This document shows, in pieces, positions 10,096 to 22,031 of a stretch of DNA of 64,000 nt; within the stretch, counting starts at the first letter, position 1, and every line of letters begins with the position of its first letter. The stretch comes from Amorphophallus konjac. Its lineage: Eukaryota; Streptophyta; Magnoliopsida; Alismatales; Araceae. The notes under the pieces are model-generated. The model saw only the letters and a list, made by a program, of their open reading frames with translations. It searched no databases and was not told the DNA's origin. Where the stretch lies: positions 228,451,939-228,515,938 of the forward strand of contig CM040128.1 in NCBI GenBank assembly GCA_022559845.1, in the 5' to 3' direction. The translations under genes and the position numbers were made by a program.

Positions 10096-11829
10096 TCAAT
10101 TTACATTCTTAGGTACCCAAACCATCTTGGATCCTTGTGGGTTAGAAGGAAAATTGACACATGGCTTCCAATTTTTGACAACATTCAATTCATCATTTTT
10201 CTTCAGAAAATAATCATACATGTTATGCCCTGATTTGCTACAGTAATGACAACATGACTTTGAAAACTTAAAAGCATGAGGATTTTTTGAAGCATATGAC
10301 TTTTTATTCCAATACTGTTTCCAATTGGCAAGAGGTGTGTTAAACACATTAGAGATTGTAGGTCGACCTTCCCTTGGTTTTGGCTGAGGATAATGGGTCC
10401 AGAACACATGATGTGTTGACACCATAGGTTGGTAGTGTTGTTTAGCCTTGGGATGCGTCGACCTACCCTTACCTTTTCCATTGTTCATTCTTTTTCTACA
10501 TGTTTCTAAATCATCATTCTTCATTGTAAAGCAATCATGCATGGCATGTCCATGTCTTCCGCAATAAAAACATGACATTTTCTTTCTAGGTGGATGTGTG
10601 TGTGTGGCAGAAGTATGTTTAACATGCATAGTGATGCTAGCAGCATTTTTGGATTTTTGATGCAAATTGACTCTCTGATTTTTATTTTCTTTTTGAATCA
10701 CTTGGACAAAAGACTGCTTTGGGGGTGAAGTAGAGGTACTGGCTATATTTGAACTATAAACAAAAGACGTATAAACCATATTCACAAAAGACTTCTTTTT
10801 TACAGGATTATAGCCAAGCCCTTCCCTTTGAAAATTAGCTTTCATGTCCAAATGTTTATCCAGATTATCTTGTCCATCTACAAACTTGGACAGTAAATTA
10901 TTCAAGTCCTGGATTTCATATTGAAGAGATGAAATGTGTAATTCTGCACTGGTAAATTCTTCTTCATAACTAGCAAGCCTTACATTCAACAATGCATTAG
11001 TGGTCTTGAGGCTGTCTACTTCCTATTGTAGGCCATTCACATTTTCACATTCACTTTCAGCCACAAACTTTCCTTTTTCTAGAATCATCAATCTTTCAAA
11101 AATGGCCGTGTTCAATTCCTTCAGCTTCTCATTTTCTTTTTCAAACTTTTTATCATGAACAAGTTCATTTTGACCATTGTCCATTAAACTTATTTTCTCT
11201 CTCAGCTCTTTATTTTCATTTCTCAAGGAGGAAATTTGATCTTTGTGAAATTTAATGTCGAAGACATGAGCCTCATTCAATTCCTCTAAATGTGAGCATT
11301 TTTTACAGGAGGAATCACAGTTATTTTGTTCACCATTCTTTTTCAATTTTTTGTTTTCAGATTTTAGCTTCTTATATTTATTTGCAAGCTCATCGTATGC
11401 AACCAATAGATCATCAAGAGATATATTTTCAGAATCTGAATTTACCTCCAAGGGTGATCCATTCTGCTGATCACTACCGTGATCACTCGTGCTAGCCATG
11501 AGACATTTGTCTTCATGCTCTTCCTGGAAGCCGGCTTAGCCATCCAATCTGTCCTTTGCGGAACTGTAACGGGAGACAAAGCGAAAACTATTGGCATTAA
11601 TTGCAGGAGTGAATAAACTTAGAACCAAGCAATTTTGATCATGTTTGAACTTATAATATGCAGTTCAGACATATTTGTCTTTAGACAACTTATAAGGACC
11701 ATGTGAAATAAGCTTCCATAGCTTAGGATCGTATGAGTTGACTAGACTGCACATTCTTCCTAACCACAAATCAAAGTTAGAACCATCAAACACCGGTGGA
11801 GAATTCAAGGTGTACATTTTGGTAGTCAT
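10096..11829 (-). pseudogene. gag: Copia gag relic with zinc knuckles
   Basis: One minus-strand frame runs from ATG at 11829 to 10096, interrupted by stops. The start is set by its place 50 bp after the PBS and by PPVFDGSNFDLWLGRM, the N-terminal signature of Copia gag (UBN2 family). A TGA follows 54 codons in. Then NCLVLSLF...SSAKDRLDG belongs to the UBN2 core, and a large internal deletion joins it to the acidic coiled-coil region (LLVAYDELANKYKKLKSENKK, about 11415-11350). A TAG at 11023-11025 reads NGLQ-stop-EVDSL, so it probably replaced CAG. Knuckle 1, CFYCGRHGHAMHDC (about 10530-10572), is intact CX2CX4HX4C; knuckle 2 (about 10210-10251) has Tyr for its last Cys. The end, MVWVPK, resembles the gag-pol junction of the SIRE lineage. 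Confidence 0.85.
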
Positions 11830-11878
11830 TGATCTAGATCTCTCTAGATTGTTAAATATATGACAAATCGAGCCTTAA

Positions 11879-11889
11879 CTCTGATACCA
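11879..11889 (-). other. primer-binding site, initiator tRNA-Met
   Basis: The minus strand reads TGGTATCAGAG two bases inside the 5' LTR, the complement of the plant initiator tRNA-Met 3' end including CCA. Complementarity weakens after the first 11 bases. Confidence 0.9.
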
Positions 11890-11891
11890 AT

Positions 11892-14172
11892 TGAAGTCCC
11901 GCGATCAATGACCCCCAAGAGGGGGAGTGAATTGGGTGATTATAACTTTTAAGAAATTTTTACCGATTTAAATAAATATGATGAAGCATCAACTAGAACA
12001 TTCAAATATGTTTATCCACAAGTTAGATTTATCAAAATATATCTCCACGATAGTTCTTGGTACTAGGCGGAGATGTGAATCCAGGAATTCTTCTCACGCA
12101 AAGTACTATTGTCCTGATAGGAATGACCTTGTCAATTCAAAGGCACCTTTTGATATACCCAAGATCTATTTAGTGAAAAGATCGATTATGTTAAATCTAA
12201 GTGATCAATCCAGAACAGCAATATGCACTAACAATCACATGGAATGGGGGTAGAAGAAAAGAGCCAAACCACACAATTCAAATCACAATGCACGGCGATT
12301 TTTAAGGTGGTTCGGATGCAACGACGGCAACCTACGTCCAACCCTCACCAAAACCTGGTGAGGCTTCACTGTTGTAAACCAGCACGGGGATGAATCCCCA
12401 ATACGGAGACACTCCAACCACACACGCAGGGAGACACCTGCACACACACACACGGGGACGCGCCCCAACACACACACGGAGACGAGCTCCAACACACACA
12501 CACGGGGACGAGCTCCAACACGATCCGATGACCAGATCAACAACACACACACACGCTGCGACAGATGCAACACTCTACACACTTGAACAATCGGATCTGG
12601 ATAGATCCACACACACACACGTAGATCTAAGAAGATCCACGCACACACACAGATCTGAACAAGACAATCCACACGACCACGGATCTGAATCGATCCACAC
12701 ACACACTGATGTTTACAGATTACAAAGAATAAGACTTGAAGCTCAAAACACAAAGACAAATGAAACACAGTTGAGACAACTCCTGATTTAGGCTCCCCTT
12801 GAGTGTATGATGCAGATCTTGAATGTGGCTTGAATCTCCACTTTATTTCCACTTGATTGGCTTCAGAATGATCTTCAAATGCTTGAGGTTTGATGAAGAA
12901 TGGCTGGACGGATAACTGCTCACGGAGTATTTGCTGTAGCCTTCTTTCTCCCTTGATAGCCTCCTTTGAATCCCTTTTATGATTAGGGTTTCTTTACCCT
13001 AAGAGATGTTTTTATAAGCCTTGGGTTGGTCAAGGGACATGCCAAAATATAGATCCACGATTTTAGGCATATCTGGTGGCTTGGGAACCCAAAAGTCCTA
13101 AAGAGAGGGTAGAACACGTTGAAGGGAACAAAGTCAAAAATAGGGGCTGCAAAGCTAGCGGTCGACCAGAAATAGGGGGGCGGTCGATCGAAATTTTATA
13201 AGATATGAAGATTTCGTTGCTGGCAAAACCGATCGACCGGGGCATGACGGCGGTCGACCGAAATCTGGGTTTTTGCCAGATTTGTAGCATTCAATCCCTT
13301 AAACGCATTTGCATTCCATTCAAGTCTATGGCATCAAACTCCTTTGACCTTTGAGGATTTATACTAAGTACCTTGACCTGCAAAAGTATATAGAAATGAT
13401 TAGAACTATAGCTCAATAATTCATATGATGAATGCATGAAGTACATACATGAGGTATGATTGTGGGAGCCAATTAATCAAGTTCCACCAAGAATATGCAG
13501 GGGACTCATTTAATGCTATAGAACCATTTGAAACCCCAGTTCTTCTCAACCACAAATCAACTTCAAAACCCATGCATCTAAACAACATGTTTAAGCCTTA
13601 AAAAACCATTTATGAACTCAACTTTCCTTAGCCAAAGTTCAAGATCATGTAGCCATGGATTTATGCAGTTGGAATGAATATTATGAGGCCAAAAACCAAA
13701 ACCATCACAAAAGTATGCATTAAGCTCAATTTGAAAGCTCATTCACAAATGCATTAGAAGATCGACTCATTTGAAAGCTCGTTCAAGACTTCACTCATTT
13801 TGAGATCAAGTAAAGTAGGCCAAGTCATGCAAGACTCCACACACATAGGATATGCATTTAGTGAACCAATTTTCACACTCTCGACAAACATTCTCATTCA
13901 CACTTAGACTTCTTCAAGCAATAAGAATGTTTCATTCAACCACACTTTTGTCAGGACTCATATGAATCTCAAGCAGACCGCAAGCTCAAAGCCCACAGGA
14001 TGGCATGAAGCAAGTCGTTTCATGAACATGTGAAATACTGAAACGTATGAATCATAGCCATGATCATGAATGCACAATCACACATAAAGTTTGGTTATCA
14101 TCAAAACCATATACATAAAGTTTAGTTATCATCAAAACAAACCTTATGCAAGGCGCACAACAATTCACAACA
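11892..14172 (-). repeat. 5' LTR of the Copia element
   Basis: A 2,281-bp direct repeat of 3996-6335, TG...CA bounded, with TATA box at about 13009-13018 on the minus strand and palindromes upstream at 13158-13262. Its right edge is followed by TAATG (14173-14177). Confidence 0.92.
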
Positions 14173-14177
14173 TAATG
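14173..14177. other. target-site duplication TAATG (right)
   Basis: Exact copy of 3991-3995. Confidence 0.9.
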
Positions 14178-15381
14178 CACATAACTTAGAATATACCTAA
14201 AGTTCCACCGCACTTATGCTCGTGAAATCTAAATCCACAGTTGGATAATTACATTTTTTGCTATTTATGCTAGGTGCATGTCTTTCAACTCTACACATGT
14301 CCTAGATCAAAACGTTGAGTACGGTAGCTTTCACTCTACCTAATTTTTTTCTTCTCGTTTTTTTTAACACATGGTGCTACACATCCCTTCACCATTTAAC
14401 ACGAACCTCAACTCTTACCTTAGGAGAAGCCAACCTGGTTACTATGATCAGAGACAGTTTCCATGCTTTTTTTCTTTTTTTCCTTCCTTTTTCTCTGCTT
14501 TTCACTTATTTGCAGGTAGATAGTTTTTTCTAAAAATATCTCTTCGCTAGGAGATACAAAGTATCAGACACCACACTAACTAATAGAAGGCTTCCCCTTC
14601 TTGCTTCATTAGTGTGCAAGTGATTTTTTTTTTGAAAGTGCTAATGAACTTTAAGAGATTCTAAGTTAGTTTTCCATGGCTAGATATTAAAATTATATAT
14701 TATCATTCTCCTTAGTCTCTTCTATTCCAGATTCTTTTTTAATGAAAGCATGCATCATAAAAACTCAGTTAGGTAAATTTTTATGATAACAGCATGGAAA
14801 CAACAGGTTGTATAACATGCACCATGAATTCCCTCCTCCCCAACCTAAATGACATTGCCCTTAATGGCATAATCAATATAAAGTAATAGAGCAATGTAGA
14901 TAATTTTTGCTGGGAAGGAAAGGTACAACCTGGGGCATGTGGGCATGGCTTCCTCATGTGTGATTGCGCTTTGACTGTGACGCCTTCACCATGGCTATAC
15001 ATGCATACCTGAGAACACACTATAAAATAAAGCATTAAATAAAATCATTGGGTGGCCTCCCAATAAGCACTAAGTTTACCATCTTCAGCTAGACGTAATA
15101 AAACTCCATAACCAACGAGTTGCATTAAGAATAAGTCACCACGTTATCCTGTCTTCTTTTAAGTTCAAACATTTGTGCCAAGAGAAGACAATATTATGCA
15201 TGTACGCGCGTGGGCTAGAAATAGGTTGGTTTTGCACATTATTGATTTTAACATTAGAAGCATATGTGAACCAATTCTCTTCCTTAGGGGGCATATGCAG
15301 ATCAATTGCCATTAACCTTGCAAGATGTTGGTGGAACCTTTGCCCAGTATCTACCCACTGGTCTCCTTGTCATGTATTTAC
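14178..15381 (-). other. decayed Athila-like internal region
   Basis: Continuation of the sequence left of 3991 before the Copia insertion. The plus strand at about 15045-15105 reads GGTGGCCTCCCAATAAGC followed by a 'cttcagctagacg' word, a pattern familiar from the region downstream of gag in Athila-like elements. No pol motif was found. Short frames on either strand are not credible. Confidence 0.4.
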
Positions 15382-17306
15382 TCACTTGACTACCCCTTTA
15401 TTGACTATTTCCTTCATGTCAGCTTGTTCATATGCTGGTGGCTTTTGAATAAGTTCGGCATTATCCTTACTTAAACTGTGATGCATGCATGCTGTCAAAC
15501 TAATATCTTTCAAATCTGTCATACTCCCCTCATTGATAGCCTCCTGTGATTTGAAAGCATTCATCAATTAGGACTCCTGATCAGGGGTCAACTCAAAGGT
15601 GAATTCAGCTAGCATGTTCCCATCAAGTCATTGAAAGTCATGTTGGAGAGGCTCAAATTGAGAGAGAGTCTAGTTGGAAGGAAGGAGAAGCCCAGAACCA
15701 AATTCATTTAAAGGTTTAGATTTTATGGGCCAGAGCTCAAGGGTTAGATCAAATGTGAAGTTTTCCAATAAGGCCCCTTCATCAAGCTGATCAAAAGGAG
15801 GAGGATCTTCAGAATTAATATTCAATAAATCATCAATATTATCAACCACAAAGCAACCCTCCTCTCCTTGAATGTCCTTATCATCATTAAATAAGTTAAT
15901 TGGGCCACTAGTCTTCAATGTAATACTCCCAGTCTTAAAACTTTCATAGGTAGGGGTGATAACATCAACATAGTCATCATTCTTATGCAATTTAGTCGCT
16001 TCCTTCTCGTCCTCCTTCATTGCATTATTAATGATCTCCCCCTCACCATCATTGCTAACTTCTTAGGCCAGAATGACTGGCATAAGCTTATCATCATCAT
16101 CATTCACTATCGAGGGTCATGGTATGACATTGGAGGAGGGTCATGGTAAGTAGGCCGAGAGTATATGAGTTATGGTTCAGAATAGTGACCTCACGAATCC
16201 ACCCTACTGTATATGTTGTTGTTAAAATTAGGGTGAAATGAGTTGGAATGAAATTGATTACACATGGGTGGCCCTTGAATTTCTTAGGGTGAAAGGTTAG
16301 ACAAAGAGATTTGGTTTGTTTGATCCATCTAAGAATAATTTGGTTGATCTTTCCAGCCCGAGTTATAATTGTCAAAAAAGGTATCATATTCGGGCTGTGA
16401 AAATCCTTTTGCATATTGGGCTTAAGCTTGGATGAATGGTGGGAGTCGGGATATAGTAGGACACTCACTCACATGGTGAGTGGGACTTGCACAAAAATCG
16501 CAGGCCTCCTTAAAAGTTTGCGTTGGACCCTTCTGTAGACTTGGTGATGGTTGGATAGTGGAATTAATCTCCATCTTAGAGTCAGTCTCTTCCCAATTTT
16601 CTATGTCATGAAGCCTAGCCTATTTGAAAGGTCCTACATATTGTTTATGAAATGAGAATGAGGTATGGTTCATAGAATTTTCACTCAATATTTCAAACAA
16701 ATCATATGCCTCATCTCCACTCTTATTCATGAATGCCTCTCCTCATGATATGTCCACCATTCATCAATAATAATTTGATAACCTCTCATAAAAAGTATAA
16801 AAAATTTGCCATTTGGGCAACCCATGATGTTTATATTGTCACAAGACATCTTTCAGCCTTTCGCATGATTCATGGATTTGCTCTCCTGACTTTTGAGTGA
16901 ATCCTATAATTGCCCTTCTCACTATGTTAGTCTGAACTATGGGGAAAAATCTTTTCAAAAATTCTAGTTGCATTTCTTCCAAAGTCCTAATGATTTTTTG
17001 AAAACTTCTTAACCAATATTTTACTTTATCATCTAATGAGAATGGAAATAAGATCAATATAAGGGTATCATTACTAAAGTTTTGAATTTTAACCGGGGAG
17101 CAAATTTCTAGAAAATTATCTAGATGCCTATAAGGATCTTCATTGGTATTACCATAAAAAGATGAGAGCATCTGAATGATACAAGGGTCAATCTCATAGT
17201 TATCTACAAGAATGTTAGGTAGTTCAATGTAGGTTAAGGGTTTATACGTAGAAGGAATAAAGTGTTTCTTCATTGAGTTGGGTTTCCCTCCTTGATATTT
17301 GGCCAT
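15382..17306 (-). pseudogene. gag: Athila-like Ty3/Gypsy gag relic
   Basis: The best-preserved part, 16839-17306, encodes 155 residues of a Retrotrans_gag capsid domain: YRHLDNFLEIC, FSNDTLILILFPFSL, KYWLRSF, FLKRFFPI and RRAIIGFTQ follow in the order expected of Athila-like gag. Downstream the frame decays, but a zinc knuckle CDFCASPTHHVSEC (CX2CX4HX4C) is readable at about 16460-16505. The acidic tail at 15670-16020 (DDLLNINSEDPPPFDQLDEG...LENFTF) matches the tail of the plus-strand relic at 32,214-33,513, showing one family in both places. No start, protease or pol is intact. The PBS expected at the 5' side was not found before LTR-X begins at 17486. Confidence 0.8.
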
Positions 17307-17485
17307 TAATATTGATCAAAAATAGATTAACCCCCATAAATTTACGAAGATTATTTTGAATTTTTGTGAATTTTTTGTTGGGTTTTCTTTGTTTTTTTTG
17401 TTTTTATTTATTTTTTATTCCTAATAACAAACTACCTCCAAAGATCTTCTATGATACAACTAGCCCAGAGATCGAAGAGGGAATC
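17307..17485. other. AT-rich leader remnant
   Basis: T-rich sequence 5' of the gag relic, resembling in composition the A-rich leader between PBS and gag of the plus-strand relative (31,290-31,560). It ends abruptly at the TGTCACG edge of LTR-X. Confidence 0.4.
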
Positions 17486-19001
17486 TGTCACGTCCCGATA
17501 CGAAAAATCAGAACGTAGTAGTTATATCATTCATGTCAATCAGAGCACGACATTGCCACAAGAGACCAAACCATGATAACACAATTAAGCCATGAATAAT
17601 CACTTTATTGATAATTTGTAAATTCCATTACAACGACACTTGTGGACTTTCTAGAATCACAACTCAACTTTTACATTGACATAACACTATCAAACTACTA
17701 ACAACAACTCATGACTGACTCCTATCCGGAATAACAAGAAGAAAAGACAGGACACGCCAAGACTACTAGGCTGGTATGCTCCAAGGTCACTCACGCCCTT
17801 CCCCGTCTGATTGAAGGTCCTCGTCCGAGCTATCTGAAAAATGTGGAGAAACTTGGTGAGCGAGAGCTCAACAGGAATTATATCTCTATACCAGGCAAAG
17901 TTTAAGTAATTAACCATTTAATGAGATTCCAACGAGAAAATACATTAGGAGAAAAATGACTTAAATCAAAGGAAATATTGATTGAAAGCAAACACAATAA
18001 CGAGATGAAAGCTGACTGAGATTAATGCTAAAATAAGGTAATAACAGTAGATAGAGCAAGTGCAGGTAACTAAAATTTTTGGGTGATTGGCCATGTCAAG
18101 CATGCATGTTTGGTCACGTAATCAATTCATGTAATTCAAGTGGAATAGACTGTCATAGATCAACACGCTAGCAAGTACTTCGGTGCAATGCCACACCTTA
18201 TCATTACAACTCCCATGGGCAACAAGTACTTTCGGACGCTCCTCACAAGACCAGATCGGGCCCTATTTGATGCATTGGCATTGAAAGGTGGATCCAAGAT
18301 CCAAGTATAAATCTAGACATTCAGTAATGATGGACAAGAATTTCAAGGACAACTTATGTTACCAAGGCATTAAGAGTAGAGATAGGGACTTCCAAACTCA
18401 ATAGTCCCAAGGAAAAGTCATTAAAGAAAATGACCTTAGAAATAGGATTCAATTGATCTCTAGTAATAAGGTTCCAACTAGACCCAATAAAGGTCATGAA
18501 TATCAAGAAAAAATAGTCTAGAGATACTAGAATATGGATTTGACTCAAATTTCCATAACACAAACATAGCAAACGGACTTTCGAGAAACTAAGCTTTAAT
18601 GCAGTCTAGACAATAACTGCAACCTGAACACATCCAGAAGGACAACCTCTATCAGGATCGAGTGGCTAGTCAAGACAAAACGTGGTCCAACGATCAACCG
18701 CTTCTGTAAACAGAAGACTGAACGCGATTCCTGGGTAGGCCGCGTTCGAAAAAAAACTGACAAAACTTGGACAGAGCCTCGTTCTGCCCTTCCAAAGGCC
18801 AGTTGAACCTTGTCCTATGTAGTAGGATGAAGATTCATAGGGTTTTCTAGGTTTTTGTAGTACAACCTGCTCAGCGTCCTAGGGGGAATCCCAAGCTCAC
18901 AGAGACTTATGGAGGCCTTGATATAGTGGTTCCAGTCCGACGGAAGGAATATCTGGCGGAGGGTCCCAACTATAGCAGGAATTGGGGTGCGTAGTAACAC
19001 A
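17486..19001 (+). mobile_element. LTR-X copy 3 (probable solo or truncated LTR)
   Basis: It begins TGTCACGTCCCG, a common type of plant LTR edge, and ends near GTAACACA at 18994-19001. The segment 18780-18980 is shared with copies 1 and 2. Upstream of it is a copy-specific hairpin zone: CTTCTGT/ACAGAAG (18700-18715) and AACGCG/CGCGTT (18720-18746). No target-site duplication could be fixed, so the exact right end is uncertain. The small minus-strand frames are not conserved. Confidence 0.5.
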
Positions 19002-19084
19002 GAAATCAATAGAATGGTGAGTCAATACCACCAGGGTGGCATCACCTTCAAACAATCCGTAAAATTCTTACTTATATAGAAAAC

Positions 19085-19235
19085 ATCGAAATAACATGGA
19101 GGCTAGAAAGTCATGATTTCACAAAGGTTATGAACTTCTAATAAATAGACAGCAGGTTAATCTACTCTTTCTTTTTGCATGCCGATTGTTAATCTACTCT
19201 TTTTTTTGTAGGCTAGCAAGTCATGATTTCACCGT
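19085..19235. repeat. short direct repeat pair
   Basis: The word GGCTAGnAAGTCATGATTTC occurs near 19101 and 19212, about 110-120 bp apart, bracketing a T-rich spacer. It could be a local duplication; nothing coding. Confidence 0.6.
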
Positions 19236-19249
19236 TTAGAATTTTGACT

Positions 19250-20160
19250 TCTCTCTGCTGGAACACCGGTGATTCAAATTTGTAAGCGTCTATCGGCTTG
19301 AACGCCGATGGTTAGACGTCTCGGACATTTTGGAGGATTGTCGGACATATATCGGCAAGGATGCCGATGGTTGAATGGTCGGCATCTGTCAACTAAGACG
19401 CCGATGGTTGAATGTTTATCCTCTTTGAACATCTATCGTCATAGTTGCTAGTGGCTAAATGCTTGACATCTGTGGGCTTGAACGCCAATAGTTGAATATA
19501 TGTTGGCTTAAACGCCAATGGTTTATATTTGACCTTCTTTTCAAAGTTTCTTGAACATCTGTCGACGCGGACGCCGATAATTAATATCTTGGGGTATTGT
19601 TGATCTACTTAGAGCATTTTCTGAACATTGTTGAGCATCTATCGACTTGAGCGCCGATGCATTAATCATCCTCATCCTTGAATATTGTTAATCATCTGTC
19701 GGCTTAAATACTGATGCACTCACCTTGTATATTTTCTGGAATATTACTGAGCATCTACCGGCCTGATTGCCAGTGCATTCATCTTGTATATTCTTGAACA
19801 TTGTTGGGCATCCATCGGCTTGAATACCGACGATTCTAAATTTGTGAGCATCTGTCGACCCGGACACCGATTGTGGACATCTTTGATGTCGTTGCACATT
19901 TGTCGGCATAAACTCTGATGGTTAGTTACTTCGACATTATTGAACATGTATCGGCCTGAATACTGATGGTTGAATATCTCTGGTATTTCCTAACATTGTT
20001 GAGCATCTATAGGCCTGGGTGCCGATGTATTCACCATTCTCTACTTTGAGTATTATTGCTCATCCATCGGCTTGAATACCAGCACATCAATTTTGCATCT
20101 TATTTTGAAAATTATCAAGCATCTGTCGGACTGAACACCGGTGACTGGATGCGCTTCTAT
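19250..20160. repeat. diverged array of small hairpins (old Tat element)
   Basis: At least a dozen irregularly spaced units combine a 'gagcatctgtcg' or 'gaacatctatcg' lead with a hairpin of the type ATCGGC-TTGAAC-GCCGAT. Stems and spacers vary and some hairpins are broken. In minus orientation it lies 3' of the gag relics, where Tat elements commonly carry tandem repeats. Frames at 19688-19947 are products of the repeat. Confidence 0.7.
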
Positions 20161-20374
20161 CATCCTTCATTCATTCATCATTCTTTTTTACCTTTATTGC
20201 TATCTGGGACTCCAACACTTGGATAGCCCCTGCCATCAGATGTGTAGTGCAGGAATCTACAATAAAACAACCCTTGGAAGGCCTAGATTGTCATTTCATT
20301 CATCACTGTAATAAGTGACCATTGCCCTTGGTAGGGGGGACATATTCGGCTGTAGTCATGTACACCATTGTTGG

Positions 20375-20545
20375 TCTTTCATACATCTGCCCCTAGAACG
20401 GGATACCATCTATATCTTTCAACATTTTTTTTGATATATATCTGCCCACAAAGTGGGTACCATCTATATCTGTCATCATTTTTTTTATATAGATCTACCT
20501 ACAAAGTGGATACCATCTATATCTTTCATCATTTTTCTCCGGCTT
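20375..20545. repeat. three tandem copies of a ~62-bp unit
   Basis: The words CTGCCC or CTACCTACAAAG, then GGGATACCATCTATATCT, then TTTCAACATTTTTT recur three times at roughly 62-bp spacing with modest divergence. Confidence 0.75.
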
Positions 20546-20577
20546 AGTGCCGTAGCTCAAGGGACTCGAGATGTCCT

Positions 20578-21990
20578 CTAGAGCATATTACTCTTCGGCT
20601 GATGTGGTGCGGCTATATTAGCCGCCTTCTTAAAGCTGGGCATTTGATGGGGGCGTGGTGGGTCCACTTTATGTTTCCCTATCTGTAGTTCGCCCTTCTG
20701 AATCAAGATTTGAATGACATCTTTGAAGACATAGCAGTCTTCTATGGGGTGCCGAAGCATCTGATGGTATGGGCAGAAGCGAGGATCATTTCTCTTGTAG
20801 CATCGCTGGGGTTCTTTTGGTCCGGGAGTGTAATCTTGTTGTAGGGGGTAGCCCATTCAAATAGGACCCGAGTCCTCTCCTTGGGGAAGGAGTAGGTCTT
20901 TTTCATCTTATCCCTTAGCGAGGGTTGTTGCTCGGTAGGCTTGGCTGAAGGAGAGCTAGCTGCCTCTTTCACCTTCTTTCCTTGCATCTCGAAGGCTTGA
21001 AAATCAGTGGTGTGAATTTCTTTCTGCATCGGTTGTTCGCCCGTAGGATTGTTCTTTTGATTTGGAGTGGCAGCGGCCGGGCAATATTTTGCCAAAAAGG
21101 CCTCAATATCAGCTACAATATCATTCAAGATATCTAAGGATTTGATTTCAATGCCAATCATCCTTGTTAAGATCTCCGTCTTCAGATTGCGCTTGCATAT
21201 TTGGACAGCTTCTTCATGGCTTGGGGGGTGTCGACATTTGGCGCTGAGGTCCCTCCATCGACGGATATAGTCTAGAGAGGATTCATTGTCTTTTTGTTTA
21301 GTCTCATATAGTTCTGCCTTGGTAATTTCTTCCTCGGCTAGCTTTATTTCCATCATTGGTTCCATCTTTGGCTTATTCATCATTGCCAGAGCTGGCAGAC
21401 TCGGGCGCAAGCCAGGTGGATGCAAACCTATTTTGCTCAGTTTGCTTTGCAACATTTCAACTTCTTGCAATTTTTGATATAGTTCTGCCATCATAGCAAA
21501 GCCATGTTGATGGGAGCTAGTAGCACTGCCCCCTGTTTTAAATTTAGGCGGGACCAATGGCGTTCTATTACTGGCGCTGGACGCATCCAGTCCCTTGGAA
21601 ACTGACATCTTTACCCTTATGCCCCCACATGAAGGGGGAGTGTGATGGCATGCTTCTTCATCTGGCAACGAAAGGTGCCCACATTTTTCCCAAGACTCAT
21701 TGTCATAGCGGGAGGCAGAAGCTTTATCTTGGTCTGCTCTCATCAGTGTGAAGCATATCTCTTCGCCCTTTTCTTCAGTGGCCTGGCCTTTGCTGGGCAA
21801 GGCTGACATCATGTTGCAAGAGAGGAGGATGTCCCTCCTTGTATTCTTTGGCTTCTTCTTCCTCTTCCCCTTGATGGTCGGCCCTTGCCCCCACAGTGGG
21901 CCATCTAGCGTACTCGACGCTCTTGATTTCTTTTCTTCTTCTTGTACTAGGTCTGAGGGCCCAGAGTGCTTCCGTGGGATTTATTTATCG
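20578..21990 (-). pseudogene. gag: Tat-lineage gag relic 2 (capsid partly deleted, frameshifted)
   Basis: The minus-strand frame is open upstream of Met 21812 (LDGPLWGQGPTIKGK at about 21905-21950). It has a short coiled coil (MAELYQKLQEVEMLQSKLSK), then jumps to the second half of the capsid domain (ELYETKQKDNESSLDYIRRW...RMIGIEIKSLDILNDI); the first half, present in relic 1, is missing. Near 20845 the frame shifts and the C-terminus continues with CPYHQMLRHPIEDC (CX2HX4HX4C), ending at 20578. The same CPYH knuckle occurs in relic 1 and in the pol frame at 59-63 kb, placing all three in one lineage. It directly follows relic 1 in element order, so it is a tandem gag or the join of two related elements. 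Confidence 0.8.
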
Positions 21991-22031
21991 ACACGTGCTG
22001 TACAAACTTCCGACGCACCTCTAGGCAATTG

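Larger units (their letters stand above)
3996..14172 (-). mobile_element. complete Sirevirus-like Ty1/Copia element
   Basis: A 10.2-kb element in minus orientation. The right LTR (11892-14172) is the 5' LTR and the left (3996-6335) the 3' LTR; both start TG and end CA, and the 5-bp TAATG duplication flanks them. The PBS (11879-11889) matches the initiator tRNA-Met 3' end. The PPT is at 6338-6349 and several more AGGGGGAG tracts lie upstream of the 3' LTR, a hallmark of the Sirevirus (SIRE/Maximus) lineage, as are palindromes upstream of the LTR TATA box. Gag is interrupted and RT is dead, so the copy is non-functional. The LTRs differ by several percent by eye, so the insertion is not recent. 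Confidence 0.92.

Noticed and set aside
17486..19001. Firm solo-LTR call with target-site duplication
   Set aside because: GAATC precedes the left edge but no matching 5-bp word follows any plausible CA end, so the boundaries stay provisional.
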